The notes: generated by a model not told the origin, from the letters alone. DNA of 64,000 nucleotides from Candidatus Pantoea floridensis (GCF_900215435.1 NZ_OCMY01000001.1:1922001-1986000); one strand, 5' to 3'; counted from the first letter of the stretch, positions 26,689-36,643 are shown. A program made the numbers and translations.

Positions 26689-26796
26689 GTAGGGTACAGA
26701 GGTAAGATGTTCTATCTTTCAGACCTTTTACTTCACGTAATCGGATTTGGCTGAATATTTAGCCGCCCCAGTCATTTATGACTGGGGCGTTTTTTA
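26689..26796 (+). ncRNA. spf: Spot 42 small RNA
   Basis: 108 nt nearly identical to E. coli Spot 42, starting GTAGGGTACAGAGGTAAGAT and ending in the terminator GCCCCAGTCA/TGACTGGGGC plus T run (26763-26796). Spot 42 is an Hfq-dependent RNA repressed by cAMP-CRP; it represses galK and other catabolic genes when glucose is available. The position between polA and engB is conserved. The stretch 26433-26688 upstream shows no gene. Confidence 0.97.
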
Positions 26797-26826
26797 TTGG
26801 GCTTTCTCTCAAAAGCCGCTGCGAAA

Positions 26827-27468
26827 TTACTCTTCGCTCTCTTCGCCGTCGCCTTCCTGTGCTGGCTCCAGTTCGTTAAACCAGCTATCCAGTTTCTTGC
26901 GCACAATATCAACGCCCATCTTCTTCAGTGAAGAGAACATTTCCACCTGGACATCGCCATTGAACGCCAGCGAGGCCTCACGCACCATGGTGAGTTGCGC
27001 TTTACGTGCGCCAGATGCCAGCTTGTCGGCTTTGGTAAGCAGCACCAGCACTGGAATTTGGCTCTGAACTGCCCATTCAATCATGTTCTGATCGAGGTCT
27101 TTCAGCGGGTGGCGAATATCCATCAATACCACCAGCCCTTTCAGCGCCTGACGTTTTTGCAGATATTCTGCCAGCGAGCGCTGCCATTTACGTTTCATTT
27201 CCTCCGGCACCTGGGCATAGCCGTAACCGGGCAAATCGACCAGACATTTACCTTCAACCACTTCAAACAGGTTAATTAGCTGAGTTCGACCTGGCGTTTT
27301 ACTGGTACGAGCCAGACTTTTTTGATTGGTAATGGTGTTCAGCGCGCTGGATTTGCCTGCATTCGAGCGCCCGGCAAAAGCAACTTCAATACCCACATCC
27401 GCCGGTAGGTGGCGAATATCGGGGGCGCTGAGCATGAAATGGGTCATGTGATAGTTCAAAGCAGACAA
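26827..27468 (-). CDS. engB: EngB (YihA/YsxC), ribosome-assembly GTPase
   Basis: Essential GTPase needed for 50S assembly and normal division. GTPase motifs: G1 [10 protein letters not shown]3 DLPGYG, G4 TKAD, G5 SSLKK. The TTG at 27468 is the preferred start: it has GGAG seven bases upstream, gives 213 aa, and aligns [11 protein letters not shown] with the E. coli start. An in-frame ATG at 27498 lacks a clear ribosome-binding site. The tail is acidic (GDGEESEE). It is convergent with spf, as in E. coli. Confidence 0.95.
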   Translation of the reverse strand: MSALNYHMTHFMLSAPDIRHLPADVGIEVAFAGRSNAGKSSALNTITNQKSLARTSKTPGRTQLINLFEVVEGKCLVDLPGYGYAQVPEEMKRKWQRSLAEYLQKRQALKGLVVLMDIRHPLKDLDQNMIEWAVQSQIPVLVLLTKADKLASGARKAQLTMVREASLAFNGDVQVEMFSSLKKMGVDIVRKKLDSWFNELEPAQEGDGEESEE

Positions 27469-27676
27469 AGTGAAACTCCAGCAAAATGAATCGGGCAATG
27501 GGGCTGATTATACCTGTAATGGCGCAAAAGTGCCCGATAGCGTCTTAACACGCCATTTTGTAAGAGATCTAGGATTTTTACTGCCAGTTATTACCGTTTC
27601 ATTGAAAGTTAATCTTTATTTTAAAGGTTATATTTCAATAGCTTGGTTTGTTTATGGGAAATGCCGCTCTTAATTA

Positions 27677-27718
27677 GAGACAAGTCTCACTTGTTCATTT
27701 TACCCATTAGTCTACATT
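27677..27718 (+). promoter_or_regulatory. csrC promoter with UvrY-type inverted repeat
   Basis: GAGAC-AA-GTCTC at 27677-27688 lies where the BarA/UvrY(SirA) response regulator would bind; it matches about 12 of 18 positions of the E. coli csrB-type site. A -35-like TTGTTC (27691-27696) and -10-like TACATT (27713-27718) are 16 bp apart, giving a start near 27725. The match to UvrY is inferred from position and partial consensus. Confidence 0.5.
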
Positions 27719-27724
27719 TGTTGT

Positions 27725-27952
27725 CAGTGCACGGCAGCACCCATCAGGATGATGAGCTCAGGAGCGTCGGGGATGACCAAGAGCATGGCAGGAAGCGATT
27801 CAGGTAGGAATCGGACAGGGAAAGGGAATAATCGCAGGAGCGATGTGGCGAGGGAGCAACCGGGACGTTGTGAGCCGTAAAGGATTTATCACGTGTTTCC
27901 TTCGGATGAAGGTGCGAAATAAGGCGATAGCACAGGCTATCGCCTTTTTTCT
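27725..27952 (+). ncRNA. csrC: CsrC, CsrA-sequestering small RNA
   Basis: CsrC titrates the RNA-binding regulator CsrA through repeated GGA motifs in hairpin loops. This gene-free stretch between engB and yihI is the E. coli csrC position. It contains about 13 GGA motifs in 200 nt, many as AGGA or GGGA, and ends with a strong terminator AAGGCGATAG/CTATCGCCTT plus T run (27921-27952). The primary sequence has diverged from E. coli, so identity rests on position, GGA density and terminator. The 5' end is estimated. The stretch 27499-27676 upstream shows nothing else. Confidence 0.87.
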
Positions 27953-28023
27953 TTGCTTACTTTCTGCTAGATTTCGCCGCAATTCTATACTGAACTCACA
28001 AAGCATCGCCGAGACCGGACACC

Positions 28024-28545
28024 ATGAAGCAACCTGCATCAGCCCCGCGTGGCAAACCTGCTGCGAAAGCCAAACGCAAATCGCGTGAAGACCTCAATCA
28101 GGAAGCGCGCGATCGCAAACGCGACAAAAAGCACAGCGGCCACAAATCTGGCAGCCGTGCTAATCCAGAAACGCAAACTGCTGGCAAAGGCCAGGGTAAA
28201 AAGGTTCAGGATCCGCGCCTGGGCAGCAAAACCCCTATTGCACTCGTTGCTGATGGTAAAACCCAGCCGGCGAAGAAGCCCGCTGCCAAACCGAAGCCAA
28301 AAGCGGAGAAAGTTCGTCTGACGCCACAAGAAGAGCTGGCGAAGCTGGAAAATGATGAACGTCTGGATACCTTATTGGATCGCCTGGAAAACGGTGAAAC
28401 CCTCAGCGGCGAAGATCAGGCCTGGCTGGATCAAACCTTAGATCGCATCGATGAACTGATGGAAGCGCTGGGCATCGCACTTGATGATGAAGTCGAAGAT
28501 GAGCAGGCCGAAGAAGATATGATGCGCCTGCTAAAAGGTAATTAA
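28024..28545 (+). CDS. yihI: YihI, GTPase-activating protein for Der
   Basis: Stimulates the Der (EngA) GTPase and so tunes late 50S assembly. Residues 1-100 are very basic (Lys/Arg/Ala/Pro-rich, with an [31 protein letters not shown] start); the C-terminal half is acidic, with [33 protein letters not shown]. Length 173 aa (E. coli 169). It lies directly after csrC. A GGCATGC/GCATGCC hairpin without a T run follows at 28560-28580. Confidence 0.93.
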   Translation: MKQPASAPRGKPAAKAKRKSREDLNQEARDRKRDKKHSGHKSGSRANPETQTAGKGQGKKVQDPRLGSKTPIALVADGKTQPAKKPAAKPKPKAEKVRLTPQEELAKLENDERLDTLLDRLENGETLSGEDQAWLDQTLDRIDELMEALGIALDDEVEDEQAEEDMMRLLKGN

Positions 28546-28602
28546 GGCCAATTTTGATCGGCATGCGTATAAAGGCATGCCGCGCTAAACAGGTATTCAC
28601 CT

Positions 28603-28779
28603 ATGCTTTGGCCTGGATCAATTTTCGCGCTGCTGCTGACATGTTATCTGATCTGGTTATTGTTTAAACTACGCCGCCTGTCGCGTCTGAAGTCGCGTTT
28701 ACGTCGGCGTTCAGCCCATCGCTTCGTCCACTCTTCTGCTACGCGACCCTCTCTCAGACGACGTCACCGTAAGGAGTGA
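28603..28779 (+). CDS. Small basic single-span membrane protein, unknown function
   Basis: A 58-aa reading frame between yihI and hemN. Residues 1-22 are a hydrophobic helix (MLWPGSIFALLLTCYLIWLL) and the remaining 36 residues are Arg/Lys/His/Ser-rich (KLRRLSRLKSRLRRR), predicting one span with a cytoplasmic positive tail. The stop TGA ends two bases before the hemN ATG, and its last codons (AAGGAG) provide the hemN ribosome-binding site, as in translationally coupled genes. I do not recognise a family and E. coli has no gene I know here. A weak AGGT lies nine bases before the ATG. Confidence 0.55.
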   Translation: MLWPGSIFALLLTCYLIWLLFKLRRLSRLKSRLRRRSAHRFVHSSATRPSLRRRHRKE

Positions 28780-28781
28780 GC

Positions 28782-30155
28782 ATGTCATCGCCGCAGATTG
28801 ATTGGGACCAGAGCCTCATCGAAAAATATAATTACGCGGGCCCGCGTTATACCTCTTATCCCACTGCGCTGGAGTTCAGTGAGAACTTTAGTGAGGAAGA
28901 TTTCCAGCAGGCGGTTGAGCGCTATCCCGATCGTCCATTATCGCTGTATGTGCATATCCCGTTTTGCCATCGTCTTTGCTACTTCTGTGGCTGCAATAAA
29001 ATTGTGACGCGTCAGCTGCATAAAGCCGATCGCTATCTGGACGTGCTGGAGCAGGAAATCCGCCAGCGCGCACCGCTGTTTGCTGGGCGGCTGGTCACCC
29101 AATTGCACTGGGGCGGTGGCACACCAACATTCCTTAACACGCAGCAGGTGAGCCGGCTGGTGGCGCTGCTACGCGATCATTTTACGCTGGCCGATGATAT
29201 CGAAATGTCGATCGAGGTTGATCCGCGCGAAATTGAGCTGGAGATGATCGATCATCTGCGGGCAGAAGGTTTCAATCGCCTCAGCATGGGCGTGCAGGAC
29301 TTCAATAAAGCGGTGCAGGAGCGCGTCAATCGCGTTCAGGATGAAGAGACCATCTTCGCGCTGGTGCAGCGGGCGCGTGAACAGGGTTTTCGTTCGGTTA
29401 GCCTTGATCTGATTTATGGTCTGCCGCTGCAAACGCCGGAAAGCTTCGCGTTTACCTTACAGCGCGTGATTGCACTCAATCCCGATCGCCTCAGCGTTTT
29501 CAACTATGCGCACATGCCAACCTTGTTCGCTGCACAGCGCAAAATTAAAGATGATGAGCTGCCGGGCGCGGCGGAGAAACTGCAAATCCTGCAGGAAACC
29601 ATCGCCACCTTAACCGGCGAAGGTTATCAGTTTATCGGCATGGATCACTTCGCGCGTCCGGATGATGAGCTGGCGGTCGCACAACGCGCCGGCGAGTTGC
29701 ATCGTAACTTTCAGGGCTACACGACGCAGGGCGAAACCGATCTGCTGGGATTGGGCGTGTCAGCAATCAGCATGCTGGGCGACGGCTATGCGCAAAATCA
29801 TAAAGAGCTGAAGGCGTATTACGCGGACGTCGAGCAGCGCGGTGATGCGCTGTGGCGCGGACTGACGCTCAGCGATGATGACTGTCTGCGCCGGGATGTG
29901 ATTAAGTCATTAATCTGCAACTTCGCACTGGATTTTGCGGCGATAGAGGCGCAATACCCGGTGGCATTTGAAGCGTATTTTGCCGAGGATTTGGCGCTGT
30001 TAGCGCCGCTGGTGGCCGATGGTTTACTGGAGCAGCGCGGTCGCAGCCTGCACGTTACTGGCGTTGGTCGATTGCTGATTCGTAACATCTGTATGTGCTT
30101 CGATGTATATATGCGGCAAAAGGCGCGCATGCAGCAGTTTTCGCGAGTGATATAA
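28782..30155 (+). CDS. hemN: HemN, oxygen-independent coproporphyrinogen III oxidase
   Basis: Radical-SAM enzyme converting coproporphyrinogen III to protoporphyrinogen IX without oxygen. The iron-sulfur motif is CHRLCYFCGC (CX3CX2C-type plus the extra Cys), following YVHIPF; the SAM-binding GGGTP follows. The ATG at 28782 gives 457 aa, the E. coli length; the in-frame GTG at 28776 is unlikely. AAGGAG lies just upstream, within the end of the small membrane protein gene. Convergent with glnG. Confidence 0.97.
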   Translation: MSSPQIDWDQSLIEKYNYAGPRYTSYPTALEFSENFSEEDFQQAVERYPDRPLSLYVHIPFCHRLCYFCGCNKIVTRQLHKADRYLDVLEQEIRQRAPLFAGRLVTQLHWGGGTPTFLNTQQVSRLVALLRDHFTLADDIEMSIEVDPREIELEMIDHLRAEGFNRLSMGVQDFNKAVQERVNRVQDEETIFALVQRAREQGFRSVSLDLIYGLPLQTPESFAFTLQRVIALNPDRLSVFNYAHMPTLFAAQRKIKDDELPGAAEKLQILQETIATLTGEGYQFIGMDHFARPDDELAVAQRAGELHRNFQGYTTQGETDLLGLGVSAISMLGDGYAQNHKELKAYYADVEQRGDALWRGLTLSDDDCLRRDVIKSLICNFALDFAAIEAQYPVAFEAYFAEDLALLAPLVADGLLEQRGRSLHVTGVGRLLIRNICMCFDVYMRQKARMQQFSRVI

Positions 30156-30158
30156 AAA

Positions 30159-30181
30159 CAGGGGAGCAATGTGCTCCCCTG
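30159..30181. terminator. Bidirectional hairpin between hemN and glnG
   Basis: CAGGGGAGCA, three-base loop, TGCTCCCCTG. On the minus strand the stem is followed by TTTTTATA, so it best serves glnLG; it also lies four bases after the hemN stop. Confidence 0.8.
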
Positions 30182-30203
30182 CTTCAAAACGCAAACTTCT
30201 GCG

Positions 30204-31613
30204 TTATTCCATTCCCAGCTCTTTCAACTTGCGCGTCAGGGTATTACGTCCCCAGCCGAGCAGACGCGCAGCTTCCTGTTTGTGCCCCTGCGTGTGACGC
30301 AGCGCGGTTGTGAGCAGCGTTCGCTCCATCTCCGGCTGCGCTTCGGACAACAGGTTTTGATGACCGGAACGCAAGGCGCGATCGGCCCACTGCGCCAGCA
30401 GCGTGGCCCAGCTATCCGGCAGCGACTGCACTGGATTGTCCGGCGTACTGGATTCAAACAGTTCAGGCGGCAGATCCTGAATCAACACTTCCTGGCCCGC
30501 CGCCATCACGGTTAACCAGCGACAGGTGTTTTCTAACTGGCGCACGTTACCGGACCAATGCAGACGCGTCAGCGCGGTTTCGGTTTCCGGATGCAGAATC
30601 TTTGCTTCCACGCCCAACTCACGTGCAGCAACCTGCAGGAAGTAGCGCGCCAGGCGCGGAATATCTTCACGACGTTCACGCAACGGTGGCAGATGAACGC
30701 GAATCACGTTAAGACGATGGAACAAGTCTTCACGGAATTTGCCTTCCTGCACGCGCAATTCAAGGTTCTGGTGGGTTGCCGCGATGATGCGCACGTCCAC
30801 TTTCACCGGCGCATAGCCGCCCACACGATAAAACTGGCCATCGGCCAAGACGCGCAATAAGCGGGTTTGCACGTCGAGCGGCATATCACCAATTTCGTCG
30901 AGGAACAGCGTACCGCCATCGGCCTGCTCAAAACGTCCCTGACGAATCTGGTTCGCGCCGGTAAATGCGCCTTTCTCGTGACCAAACAGCTCAGATTCGA
31001 TCAAATCCTTAGGAATCGCCGCCATGTTCAGCGCGATAAAAGGAGACTTCGCGCGTGGACTATGACGATGCAGCGCATGCGCGACCAACTCTTTACCGGT
31101 ACCGGATTCCCCGTTGATCAGCACGCTAATGGAAGAGCGCGAAAGGCGACCAATGATGCGGAACACATCCTGCATTGCCGGCGCTTCGCCGATGATATCG
31201 GTGGTTGGGCCGCTAACGGGTTGATTACGTGGCTGCTGCTGTTCCTGATAATGGCTAATCGCGCGTTCAACCAACGCCACCGCTTCATCGATATCAAACG
31301 GCTTTGGCAGGTAATCAAACGCCCCTTGCTGATAAGCGCTAACCGCCGCGTCCAGATCGGAGTGCGCGGTCATAATGATGACCGGCAGCATCGGATGGCG
31401 CTGTTTAATCTGTTTCAGCAGCGCAAGACCATCCATGCCAGGCATACGAATATCTGACAATAATACGTCTGGGGTTTTGCTTGCGAGCGCGTCCAATACC
31501 TCGTTAGCGCTGTCAAAGGTTGCACAGCTCAAACCGGCTCCAGTGAGCGCTCGTTCAAGCACCCAGCGGATGGAGCTATCGTCATCGACGATCCAGACTA
31601 TCCCTCGTTGCAT
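30204..31613 (-). CDS. glnG: NtrC (GlnG), sigma-54 activator
   Basis: Nitrogen regulator I. The receiver domain has Asp54 ([10 protein letters not shown]), phosphorylated by NtrB. The central AAA+ domain carries Walker A GESGTGKE, the sigma-54 contact loop GAFTGA and Walker [13 protein letters not shown]. The C-terminal Fis-type helix-turn-helix is [23 protein letters not shown]. Length 469 aa as in E. coli. It is seven bp from glnL in a glnA-glnL-glnG cluster. Likely targets in this window are the palindromes upstream of glnA and glnL. Confidence 0.97.
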   Translation of the reverse strand: MQRGIVWIVDDDSSIRWVLERALTGAGLSCATFDSANEVLDALASKTPDVLLSDIRMPGMDGLALLKQIKQRHPMLPVIIMTAHSDLDAAVSAYQQGAFDYLPKPFDIDEAVALVERAISHYQEQQQPRNQPVSGPTTDIIGEAPAMQDVFRIIGRLSRSSISVLINGESGTGKELVAHALHRHSPRAKSPFIALNMAAIPKDLIESELFGHEKGAFTGANQIRQGRFEQADGGTLFLDEIGDMPLDVQTRLLRVLADGQFYRVGGYAPVKVDVRIIAATHQNLELRVQEGKFREDLFHRLNVIRVHLPPLRERREDIPRLARYFLQVAARELGVEAKILHPETETALTRLHWSGNVRQLENTCRWLTVMAAGQEVLIQDLPPELFESSTPDNPVQSLPDSWATLLAQWADRALRSGHQNLLSEAQPEMERTLLTTALRHTQGHKQEAARLLGWGRNTLTRKLKELGME

Positions 31614-31620
31614 ACAAACC

Positions 31621-32670
31621 TCACTGGCGAATAGGCAGGTAAACCGAGAATTCGGTGTGACCTGGCCAACTGTTAAATTCTATTTTTCCTGAATGCTGAT
31701 CGATCAGGCTACGGGCGATGGAGAGACCTAAGCCGGTGCCACCTTCGCGTCCGCTCACCATCGGATAGAACAGCGTATCTTGTAGCTGGGCCGGAATGCC
31801 CGGGCCATCATCTTCAATATCAATGCGTGCGACCAGACGATAACGCGTGCCGTGCAGCGTGAGCTGGAAGGCGGTACGCGTGCGAATCACGATGGTGCCA
31901 CCTTCATCACCTAAGGCTTGCAGCGCATTGCGCACCACGTTTAACAGCACCTGTTCAATCTGGTCAGGATCGTGCGGCAGTTCCGGCAGGCTTGGGTCGT
32001 AATCACGTACCAGCGAAACATTATCCGGCAGCTCCATCGACACCAGACTCACCACGCGCTCCGCCACCTGATGAATACTTTGCGTCACGTGCAGACCTGG
32101 CTGTTGCGGGCCTAACAGGCGATCGACCAGATTACGCAGTCGGTCGGCTTGCTCAATGATGATGCGCGTGTACTCATGCAGCGAAGGATCGGGCAATGCG
32201 CGGGTAAGCAGTTGCGCGGCACCACGTAATCCCCCCAGCGGGTTTTTTATTTCATGCGCCAGACCGCGGACTAAGTCGCGGGCAGCAACCTGCTGAGCAT
32301 GTTGAATTTGTTCCTGGCTAAGACGACGTTGATTATCCATCGGCGCCATTTCCAGCAGAATAAAGCCATCCGGTAAACGCTGTGCCGTCAGCGACATAAT
32401 GTGCGCGCGGCCATCCACCACTAAGGTGACTTCGCTATCGGTAAAGCCCTGGCCAGCCCCGAGACTCTCGCTCATCACCTCAATATTCAGCGAAAAATAG
32501 CCGGTTAATTCCGGTAATGGCGTGCCGAACAATTTACGTGAGCTTTGCGCCAGTAATTGCTGAGCCGCCGGATTGGCGTAATGGATAACTAAATCGTTAT
32601 CGACCAGCAAAATACTGTTGATTAGGGAGTTGAGAATCTGCCCCGCGTCGGGCAGCGTGCCAGTTGCCAT
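31621..32670 (-). CDS. glnL: NtrB (GlnL), nitrogen sensor histidine kinase/phosphatase
   Basis: Cytoplasmic kinase that phosphorylates or, with PII, dephosphorylates NtrC according to glutamine level. An N-terminal PAS domain (residues 1-110) precedes the phospho-acceptor His139 in [20 protein letters not shown], with N box [10 protein letters not shown] and G boxes DDGPGI and GGTGLGLSI. Length 349 aa as in E. coli. It has its own weak promoter region carrying an NtrC site (32683-32699), besides read-through from glnA. Confidence 0.97.
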   Translation of the reverse strand: MATGTLPDAGQILNSLINSILLVDNDLVIHYANPAAQQLLAQSSRKLFGTPLPELTGYFSLNIEVMSESLGAGQGFTDSEVTLVVDGRAHIMSLTAQRLPDGFILLEMAPMDNQRRLSQEQIQHAQQVAARDLVRGLAHEIKNPLGGLRGAAQLLTRALPDPSLHEYTRIIIEQADRLRNLVDRLLGPQQPGLHVTQSIHQVAERVVSLVSMELPDNVSLVRDYDPSLPELPHDPDQIEQVLLNVVRNALQALGDEGGTIVIRTRTAFQLTLHGTRYRLVARIDIEDDGPGIPAQLQDTLFYPMVSGREGGTGLGLSIARSLIDQHSGKIEFNSWPGHTEFSVYLPIRQ

Positions 32671-32682
32671 ACAGCGTTCCTC

Positions 32683-32699
32683 TGCACTAATTTAGTGCA
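32683..32699. promoter_or_regulatory. NtrC site in the glnL promoter
   Basis: TGCACTAATTTAGTGCA, a perfect dyad close to the NtrC consensus TGCACC-N5-GGTGCA, 13 bp upstream of the glnL start. In E. coli NtrC represses glnL from a site in the same place, limiting read-independent expression of glnLG. Confidence 0.85.
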
Positions 32700-32750
32700 T
32701 TATAGCCTTACAGGACGGAAATCTGTGCTTCGAACCATGAATACGCGGAG

Positions 32751-32775
32751 AAAAAAGCCCATCCGGAGATGGGCT
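32751..32775 (-). terminator. glnA terminator
   Basis: On the minus strand AGCCCATC-TCCG-GATGGGCT is followed by six T residues. It ends most glnA transcripts before glnL, and would form the 3' end of any glnA 3'-UTR small RNA. Confidence 0.9.
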
Positions 32776-32784
32776 AAAGTTTCC

Positions 32785-32922
32785 ACGGCAATATAAAATC
32801 TTCGGCGTCTTTTACACCCCGCTGCGTTGGCTGCACTCGTTAACCCGAGTCACTGAGTTATCTCAGCTCCCCGGGATTCTCTCGATTGCCGCCTTGCGGC
32901 GATGCAAAGTCCGCGAATCTTT
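32785..32922. repeat. ERIC-like element in the glnA 3' UTR
   Basis: The core ACACCCCGCTGCGTTGGCTG (32813-32832), then CCCGAGTCACTGAGTTATCT and AGCTCCCCGGGATTCTCTCG, and TTGCCGCC match the enterobacterial repetitive intergenic consensus with scattered differences. The ends are imperfect inverted repeats (AAAATCTTCGGCGTC on the left, TCCGCGAATCTTT on the right). The element lies between the glnA stop (32931) and the glnA terminator, so it is transcribed with glnA. Exact ends are approximate. Confidence 0.8.
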
Positions 32923-32930
32923 AATGCTGA

Positions 32931-34340
32931 TTAAACGCTGTAGTACAGCTCGAACTCAACGGGGTGCGGAGTCATACGCACGCGGTCATTATCGGCTTTA
33001 CGCAGTTCGATGTAAGCATCAATGGCGTCATCAGTGAACACGCCGCCACGGGTCAGGAACTCGCGGTCTTCGTTCAGTGCGTTCAGTGCTTCTTCCAGAG
33101 AACCTGCAACTTTTGGAATCTCAGCTTCTTCTTCCGGTGGCAGGTCATACAGGTTTTTGTCCATCGCATCGCCAGGGTGGATCTTGTTGATAACACCATC
33201 AAGACCCGCCATCAGCAGCGCGGTGAAGGCCAGGTATGGGTTAGCCGCTGGATCCGGGAAGCGTGCTTCGATACGACGTGCTTTCGGGCTAGCAACCACT
33301 GGGATTCGGATAGAAGCAGAACGGTTACGGGCAGAGTAAGCCAGCATAACCGGTGCTTCGTAGCCTGGGACCAGACGCTTGTATGAGTTGGTGGTTGGGT
33401 TTGCCAGGGCGTTGATCGCTTTAGCGTGCTTGATGATACCGCCGATATAGAACAGAGCGGTTTCAGACAGGCCGCCGTACTTGTCGCCAGAGAACAGGTT
33501 CACGCCGCCTTTTGACAGGGACATGTGGCAGTGCATACCAGAACCGTTATCGCCGAACATTGGCTTAGGCATGAAGGTTGCCGTTTTGCCGTACGCGTGA
33601 GCAACGTTGTGAACCACATATTTGTAGATCTGAATTTCGTCCGCTTTTTTGGTCATGGTGTTGAAGCGGGTTGCCACTTCGTTCTGACCAGCAGTGGCGA
33701 CTTCGTGGTGATGTGCTTCAACCACCAGGCCCATTTGCTCCATGGTCAGACACATGGCAGAACGGATGTCCTGCGCGGAGTCAACCGGTGGCACTGGGAA
33801 GTAACCGCCTTTCAGACCTGGACGGTGACCTTTGTTACCGCCTTCGTACTCTTTACCGGTGTTCCATGCGGCTTCGATATCATCGATAGCAACGTGTGAA
33901 CCTGAAGTAGAAGAACCGAAACGGATATCATCGAACAGGAAGAACTCTGGCTCTGGTCCAAACAGCACGGTATCCGCGATGCCGGAAGAACGCAGGAACT
34001 CTTCTGCACGCTTAGCAATGGAGCGCGGGTCACGATCGTAGCCCTGCAGTGTGCCTGGCTCAAGGATGTCGCAACGGATGATCAGGGTCGAGTCTTCGAA
34101 GAACGGATCCATCACTGCAGTGGTTGCATCCGGCATCAGCACCATGTCTGATTCGTTAATGCCTTTCCAGCCACCGATGGAGGAGCCATCGAACATTTTG
34201 CCTTCTTCGAAGAAGTCAGCGTTAACCTGGTGAGCAGGGATAGTAACGTGCTGTTCTTTACCTTTGGTATCGGTAAAACGCAGGTCAACAAACTTAACTT
34301 CATGCTCGTTCATCATCGAGAGAACGTGTTCAGCGGACAT
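32931..34340 (-). CDS. glnA: GlnA, glutamine synthetase type I
   Basis: Makes glutamine from glutamate, ammonia and ATP as a cytoplasmic dodecamer. Signatures: FDGSSIGGW, the latch PEPEFFLFD, the ATP loop [14 protein letters not shown] and NRSASIRIP. The adenylylation tyrosine is in [10 protein letters not shown] near residue 397. The ATG at 34340 ([16 protein letters not shown]), with AGGAGAG upstream, gives 469 aa, the E. coli length; the TTG two codons earlier is not used. Expression is set by the sigma-54 promoter and NtrC sites upstream. Confidence 0.98.
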   Translation of the reverse strand: MSAEHVLSMMNEHEVKFVDLRFTDTKGKEQHVTIPAHQVNADFFEEGKMFDGSSIGGWKGINESDMVLMPDATTAVMDPFFEDSTLIIRCDILEPGTLQGYDRDPRSIAKRAEEFLRSSGIADTVLFGPEPEFFLFDDIRFGSSTSGSHVAIDDIEAAWNTGKEYEGGNKGHRPGLKGGYFPVPPVDSAQDIRSAMCLTMEQMGLVVEAHHHEVATAGQNEVATRFNTMTKKADEIQIYKYVVHNVAHAYGKTATFMPKPMFGDNGSGMHCHMSLSKGGVNLFSGDKYGGLSETALFYIGGIIKHAKAINALANPTTNSYKRLVPGYEAPVMLAYSARNRSASIRIPVVASPKARRIEARFPDPAANPYLAFTALLMAGLDGVINKIHPGDAMDKNLYDLPPEEEAEIPKVAGSLEEALNALNEDREFLTRGGVFTDDAIDAYIELRKADNDRVRMTPHPVEFELYYSV

Positions 34341-34488
34341 ACTCAACTCTCCTGGAAATGGTCATTATCGTCATGGTGAGAGAACTTCGTTGCCGGGAAT
34401 GCGCCACAACTGCTGACCACTCCTAACCAAAGATCTCGGCAAGCTCTTTCAACCGTTTTATAACTGTCGTTATCGCTTGAAATAGATA

Positions 34489-34507
34489 AAGCGAATTCTG
34501 TGCCAAC
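34489..34507 (-). promoter_or_regulatory. glnA sigma-54 promoter (glnAp2)
   Basis: On the minus strand TTGGCACAGAATTCGCTTT fits the -24/-12 consensus TGGCAC-N5-TTGC with GG and GC elements spaced correctly, and is almost identical to E. coli glnAp2. The start is expected near 34479, about 140 bp upstream of the glnA ATG. Confidence 0.9.
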
Positions 34508-34580
34508 TTTATGACAATGGCGAAAATGGCGCTACAATGCGCGCTTTCGTGAGTCGAAGGCTGCACCAGGATGGATTTCC

Positions 34581-34670
34581 TGCATTGTTGTGGTGCAACA
34601 CGGATGAAGATAAGCACCAAATTGGTGCAAAACGCCACCGCAGTGCAGATTAATGCACCGTAAATGGTGC
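34581..34670. promoter_or_regulatory. NtrC enhancer sites for glnA
   Basis: Three dyads: TGCATTGTTGTGGTGCA (34581-34597, weaker), AGCACCAAATTGGTGCA (34613-34629, strong) and TGCACCGTAAATGGTGC (34654-34670, strong). The strong pair is about 130-185 bp upstream of the predicted start, as for the E. coli enhancers near -110 and -140. The centres are 41 bp apart, about four turns. The rest of 34341-34779 has no gene; the typA promoter is expected near 34740-34770 (TACAAT at 34740-34745). Confidence 0.88.
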
Positions 34671-34779
34671 TAAAAACCAGCGCTACGAGAAACTTTCGGC
34701 GAAATCTGTGATCATGTTCAGTCTTCCGCTTAATCCGTGTACAATACCGCGTTATTTCTATAATGCCTGAGGCAAAGCT

Positions 34780-36600
34780 GTGATCGAAAATTTGCGTAAC
34801 ATCGCCATCATCGCGCACGTTGACCATGGTAAGACCACCCTGGTTGACAAGCTGCTACAACAGTCCGGTACTTTTGATGCTCGTACCGAAGCGACTGAGC
34901 GCGTAATGGACTCCAACGATTTGGAGAAAGAGCGTGGGATTACCATCCTCGCAAAAAACACCGCCATCAAATGGAATGATTACCGTATCAACATCGTTGA
35001 TACCCCAGGACACGCCGACTTCGGTGGTGAAGTGGAGCGCGTCATGTCCATGGTGGATTCGGTGCTGCTGGTTGTAGATGCGATGGATGGCCCTATGCCG
35101 CAAACCCGCTTCGTAACCAAGAAAGCATTTGCTCATGGTTTGAAGCCGATTGTGGTTATCAACAAAGTTGACCGTCCGGGCGCGCGTCCTGACTGGGTTG
35201 TTGATCAGGTATTTGACCTGTTCGTTAACCTGGATGCGACTGACGAGCAGCTGGACTTCCCGATCATCTTCGCTTCGGCGTTGAATGGTATCGCGGGTCT
35301 GGAACACACCGACATGGCTGACGACATGACCCCGCTGTATCAGGCGATCGTCGACCACGTTTCTCCACCTCAGGTTGAAGTTGAAGCGCCACTGCAGATG
35401 CAGATCTCGCAGCTGGACTACAACAACTATCTGGGCGTGATCGGCATCGGCCGCATCAAGCGCGGTACCGTTAAGCCGAACCAGCAGGTCACTATCATTG
35501 ATAGCGAAGGCAAAACCCGTAACGGTAAAGTCGGTAAAGTACTGGGCCATTTGGGTCTGGAACGTATCGAAAGCACCCTGGCGGAAGCGGGCGATATCAT
35601 CGCTATCACCGGCCTGGGCGAGCTGAACATCTCTGACACCATCTGCGACACGCAGAATGTGGAAGCGCTGCCGGCCCTGAGCGTCGATGAACCAACCGTA
35701 ACCATGTTCTTCAACGTCAACACCTCGCCGTTCTGCGGTAAAGAAGGTAAGTTCGTGACGTCGCGCCAGATCCTGGAGCGTCTGAATAAAGAGCTGGTAC
35801 ACAACGTGGCACTGCGCGTTGAAGAAACTGAAGATTCTGATGCGTTCCGCGTGTCAGGTCGTGGTGAGCTGCACTTGTCGGTGCTGATCGAAAACATGCG
35901 TCGTGAAGGTTTCGAGCTGGCGGTATCCCGTCCGAAAGTTATCTTCCGTGAGCATGAAGGGCGTAAGCAGGAGCCATTCGAAAACGTCACCCTCGACATC
36001 GAAGAGACCCATCAGGGTTCTGTGATGCAGGCAATGGGTGAGCGTAAAGGCGATCTGAAAAATATGGATCCAGATGGCAAAGGCCGTGTACGTCTCGACT
36101 ACATGATCCCAAGCCGTGGCCTGATCGGCTTCCGTAACGAATTCATGACCATGACTTCAGGTACCGGCCTGCTGTACTCCACCTTCAGCCACTACGACGA
36201 CGTGCGTCCAGGCGAAGTGGGCCAGCGTCAGAACGGCGTACTGATCTCGAACGGTCAGGGTAAAGCGGTAGCGTTCGCCCTGTTCGGTCTGCAGGATCGC
36301 GGTAAGCTGTTCCTGGGTCACGGTGCGGAAGTGTATGAAGGCCAGATCATCGGTATTCACAGCCGTTCTAACGACCTGACAGTAAACTGTCTGACCGGTA
36401 AGAAACTGACCAACATGCGTGCGTCAGGTACTGACGAAGCAACCACTCTGGTTCCACCGCAGAAAATGACGCTGGAGCAGGCTATCGAGTTCATCGATGA
36501 TGACGAACTGGTAGAAGTGACTCCGCTGTCAGTACGTATTCGTAAACGTCACCTGACCGAGAACGATCGTAAGCGTTCTTCTCGTGGCAGCAAAGACTAA
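34780..36600 (+). CDS. typA: TypA (BipA), ribosome-associated translational GTPase
   Basis: EF-G-like GTPase involved in 50S assembly at low temperature, and in stress and virulence expression. GTPase motifs: G1 AHVDHGKT, G2 RGIT, G3 DTPGH, G4 NKVD. EF-G-like domains III and V follow, then the BipA-specific C-terminal domain (from [23 protein letters not shown]) that contacts the ribosomal A site. The GTG at 34780 gives 606 aa (E. coli 607) and aligns with [17 protein letters not shown]. Divergent from glnA, monocistronic. Confidence 0.97.
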   Translation: MIENLRNIAIIAHVDHGKTTLVDKLLQQSGTFDARTEATERVMDSNDLEKERGITILAKNTAIKWNDYRINIVDTPGHADFGGEVERVMSMVDSVLLVVDAMDGPMPQTRFVTKKAFAHGLKPIVVINKVDRPGARPDWVVDQVFDLFVNLDATDEQLDFPIIFASALNGIAGLEHTDMADDMTPLYQAIVDHVSPPQVEVEAPLQMQISQLDYNNYLGVIGIGRIKRGTVKPNQQVTIIDSEGKTRNGKVGKVLGHLGLERIESTLAEAGDIIAITGLGELNISDTICDTQNVEALPALSVDEPTVTMFFNVNTSPFCGKEGKFVTSRQILERLNKELVHNVALRVEETEDSDAFRVSGRGELHLSVLIENMRREGFELAVSRPKVIFREHEGRKQEPFENVTLDIEETHQGSVMQAMGERKGDLKNMDPDGKGRVRLDYMIPSRGLIGFRNEFMTMTSGTGLLYSTFSHYDDVRPGEVGQRQNGVLISNGQGKAVAFALFGLQDRGKLFLGHGAEVYEGQIIGIHSRSNDLTVNCLTGKKLTNMRASGTDEATTLVPPQKMTLEQAIEFIDDDELVEVTPLSVRIRKRHLTENDRKRSSRGSKD

Positions 36601-36619
36601 GCGAATCAGTCTGATATTG

Positions 36620-36643
36620 AGCCCCGCACTGCGGGGCTTTTTT
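36620..36643 (+). terminator. typA terminator
   Basis: AGCCCCGCA-CT-GCGGGGCT followed by TTTTTTA, 20 bp after the typA stop. Confidence 0.93.

Noticed and set aside
34855..35999. Antisense reading frames of 315 and 190 codons opposite typA
   Set aside because: typA is intact and conserved throughout; the opposite frames have low-complexity composition and no ribosome-binding sites.
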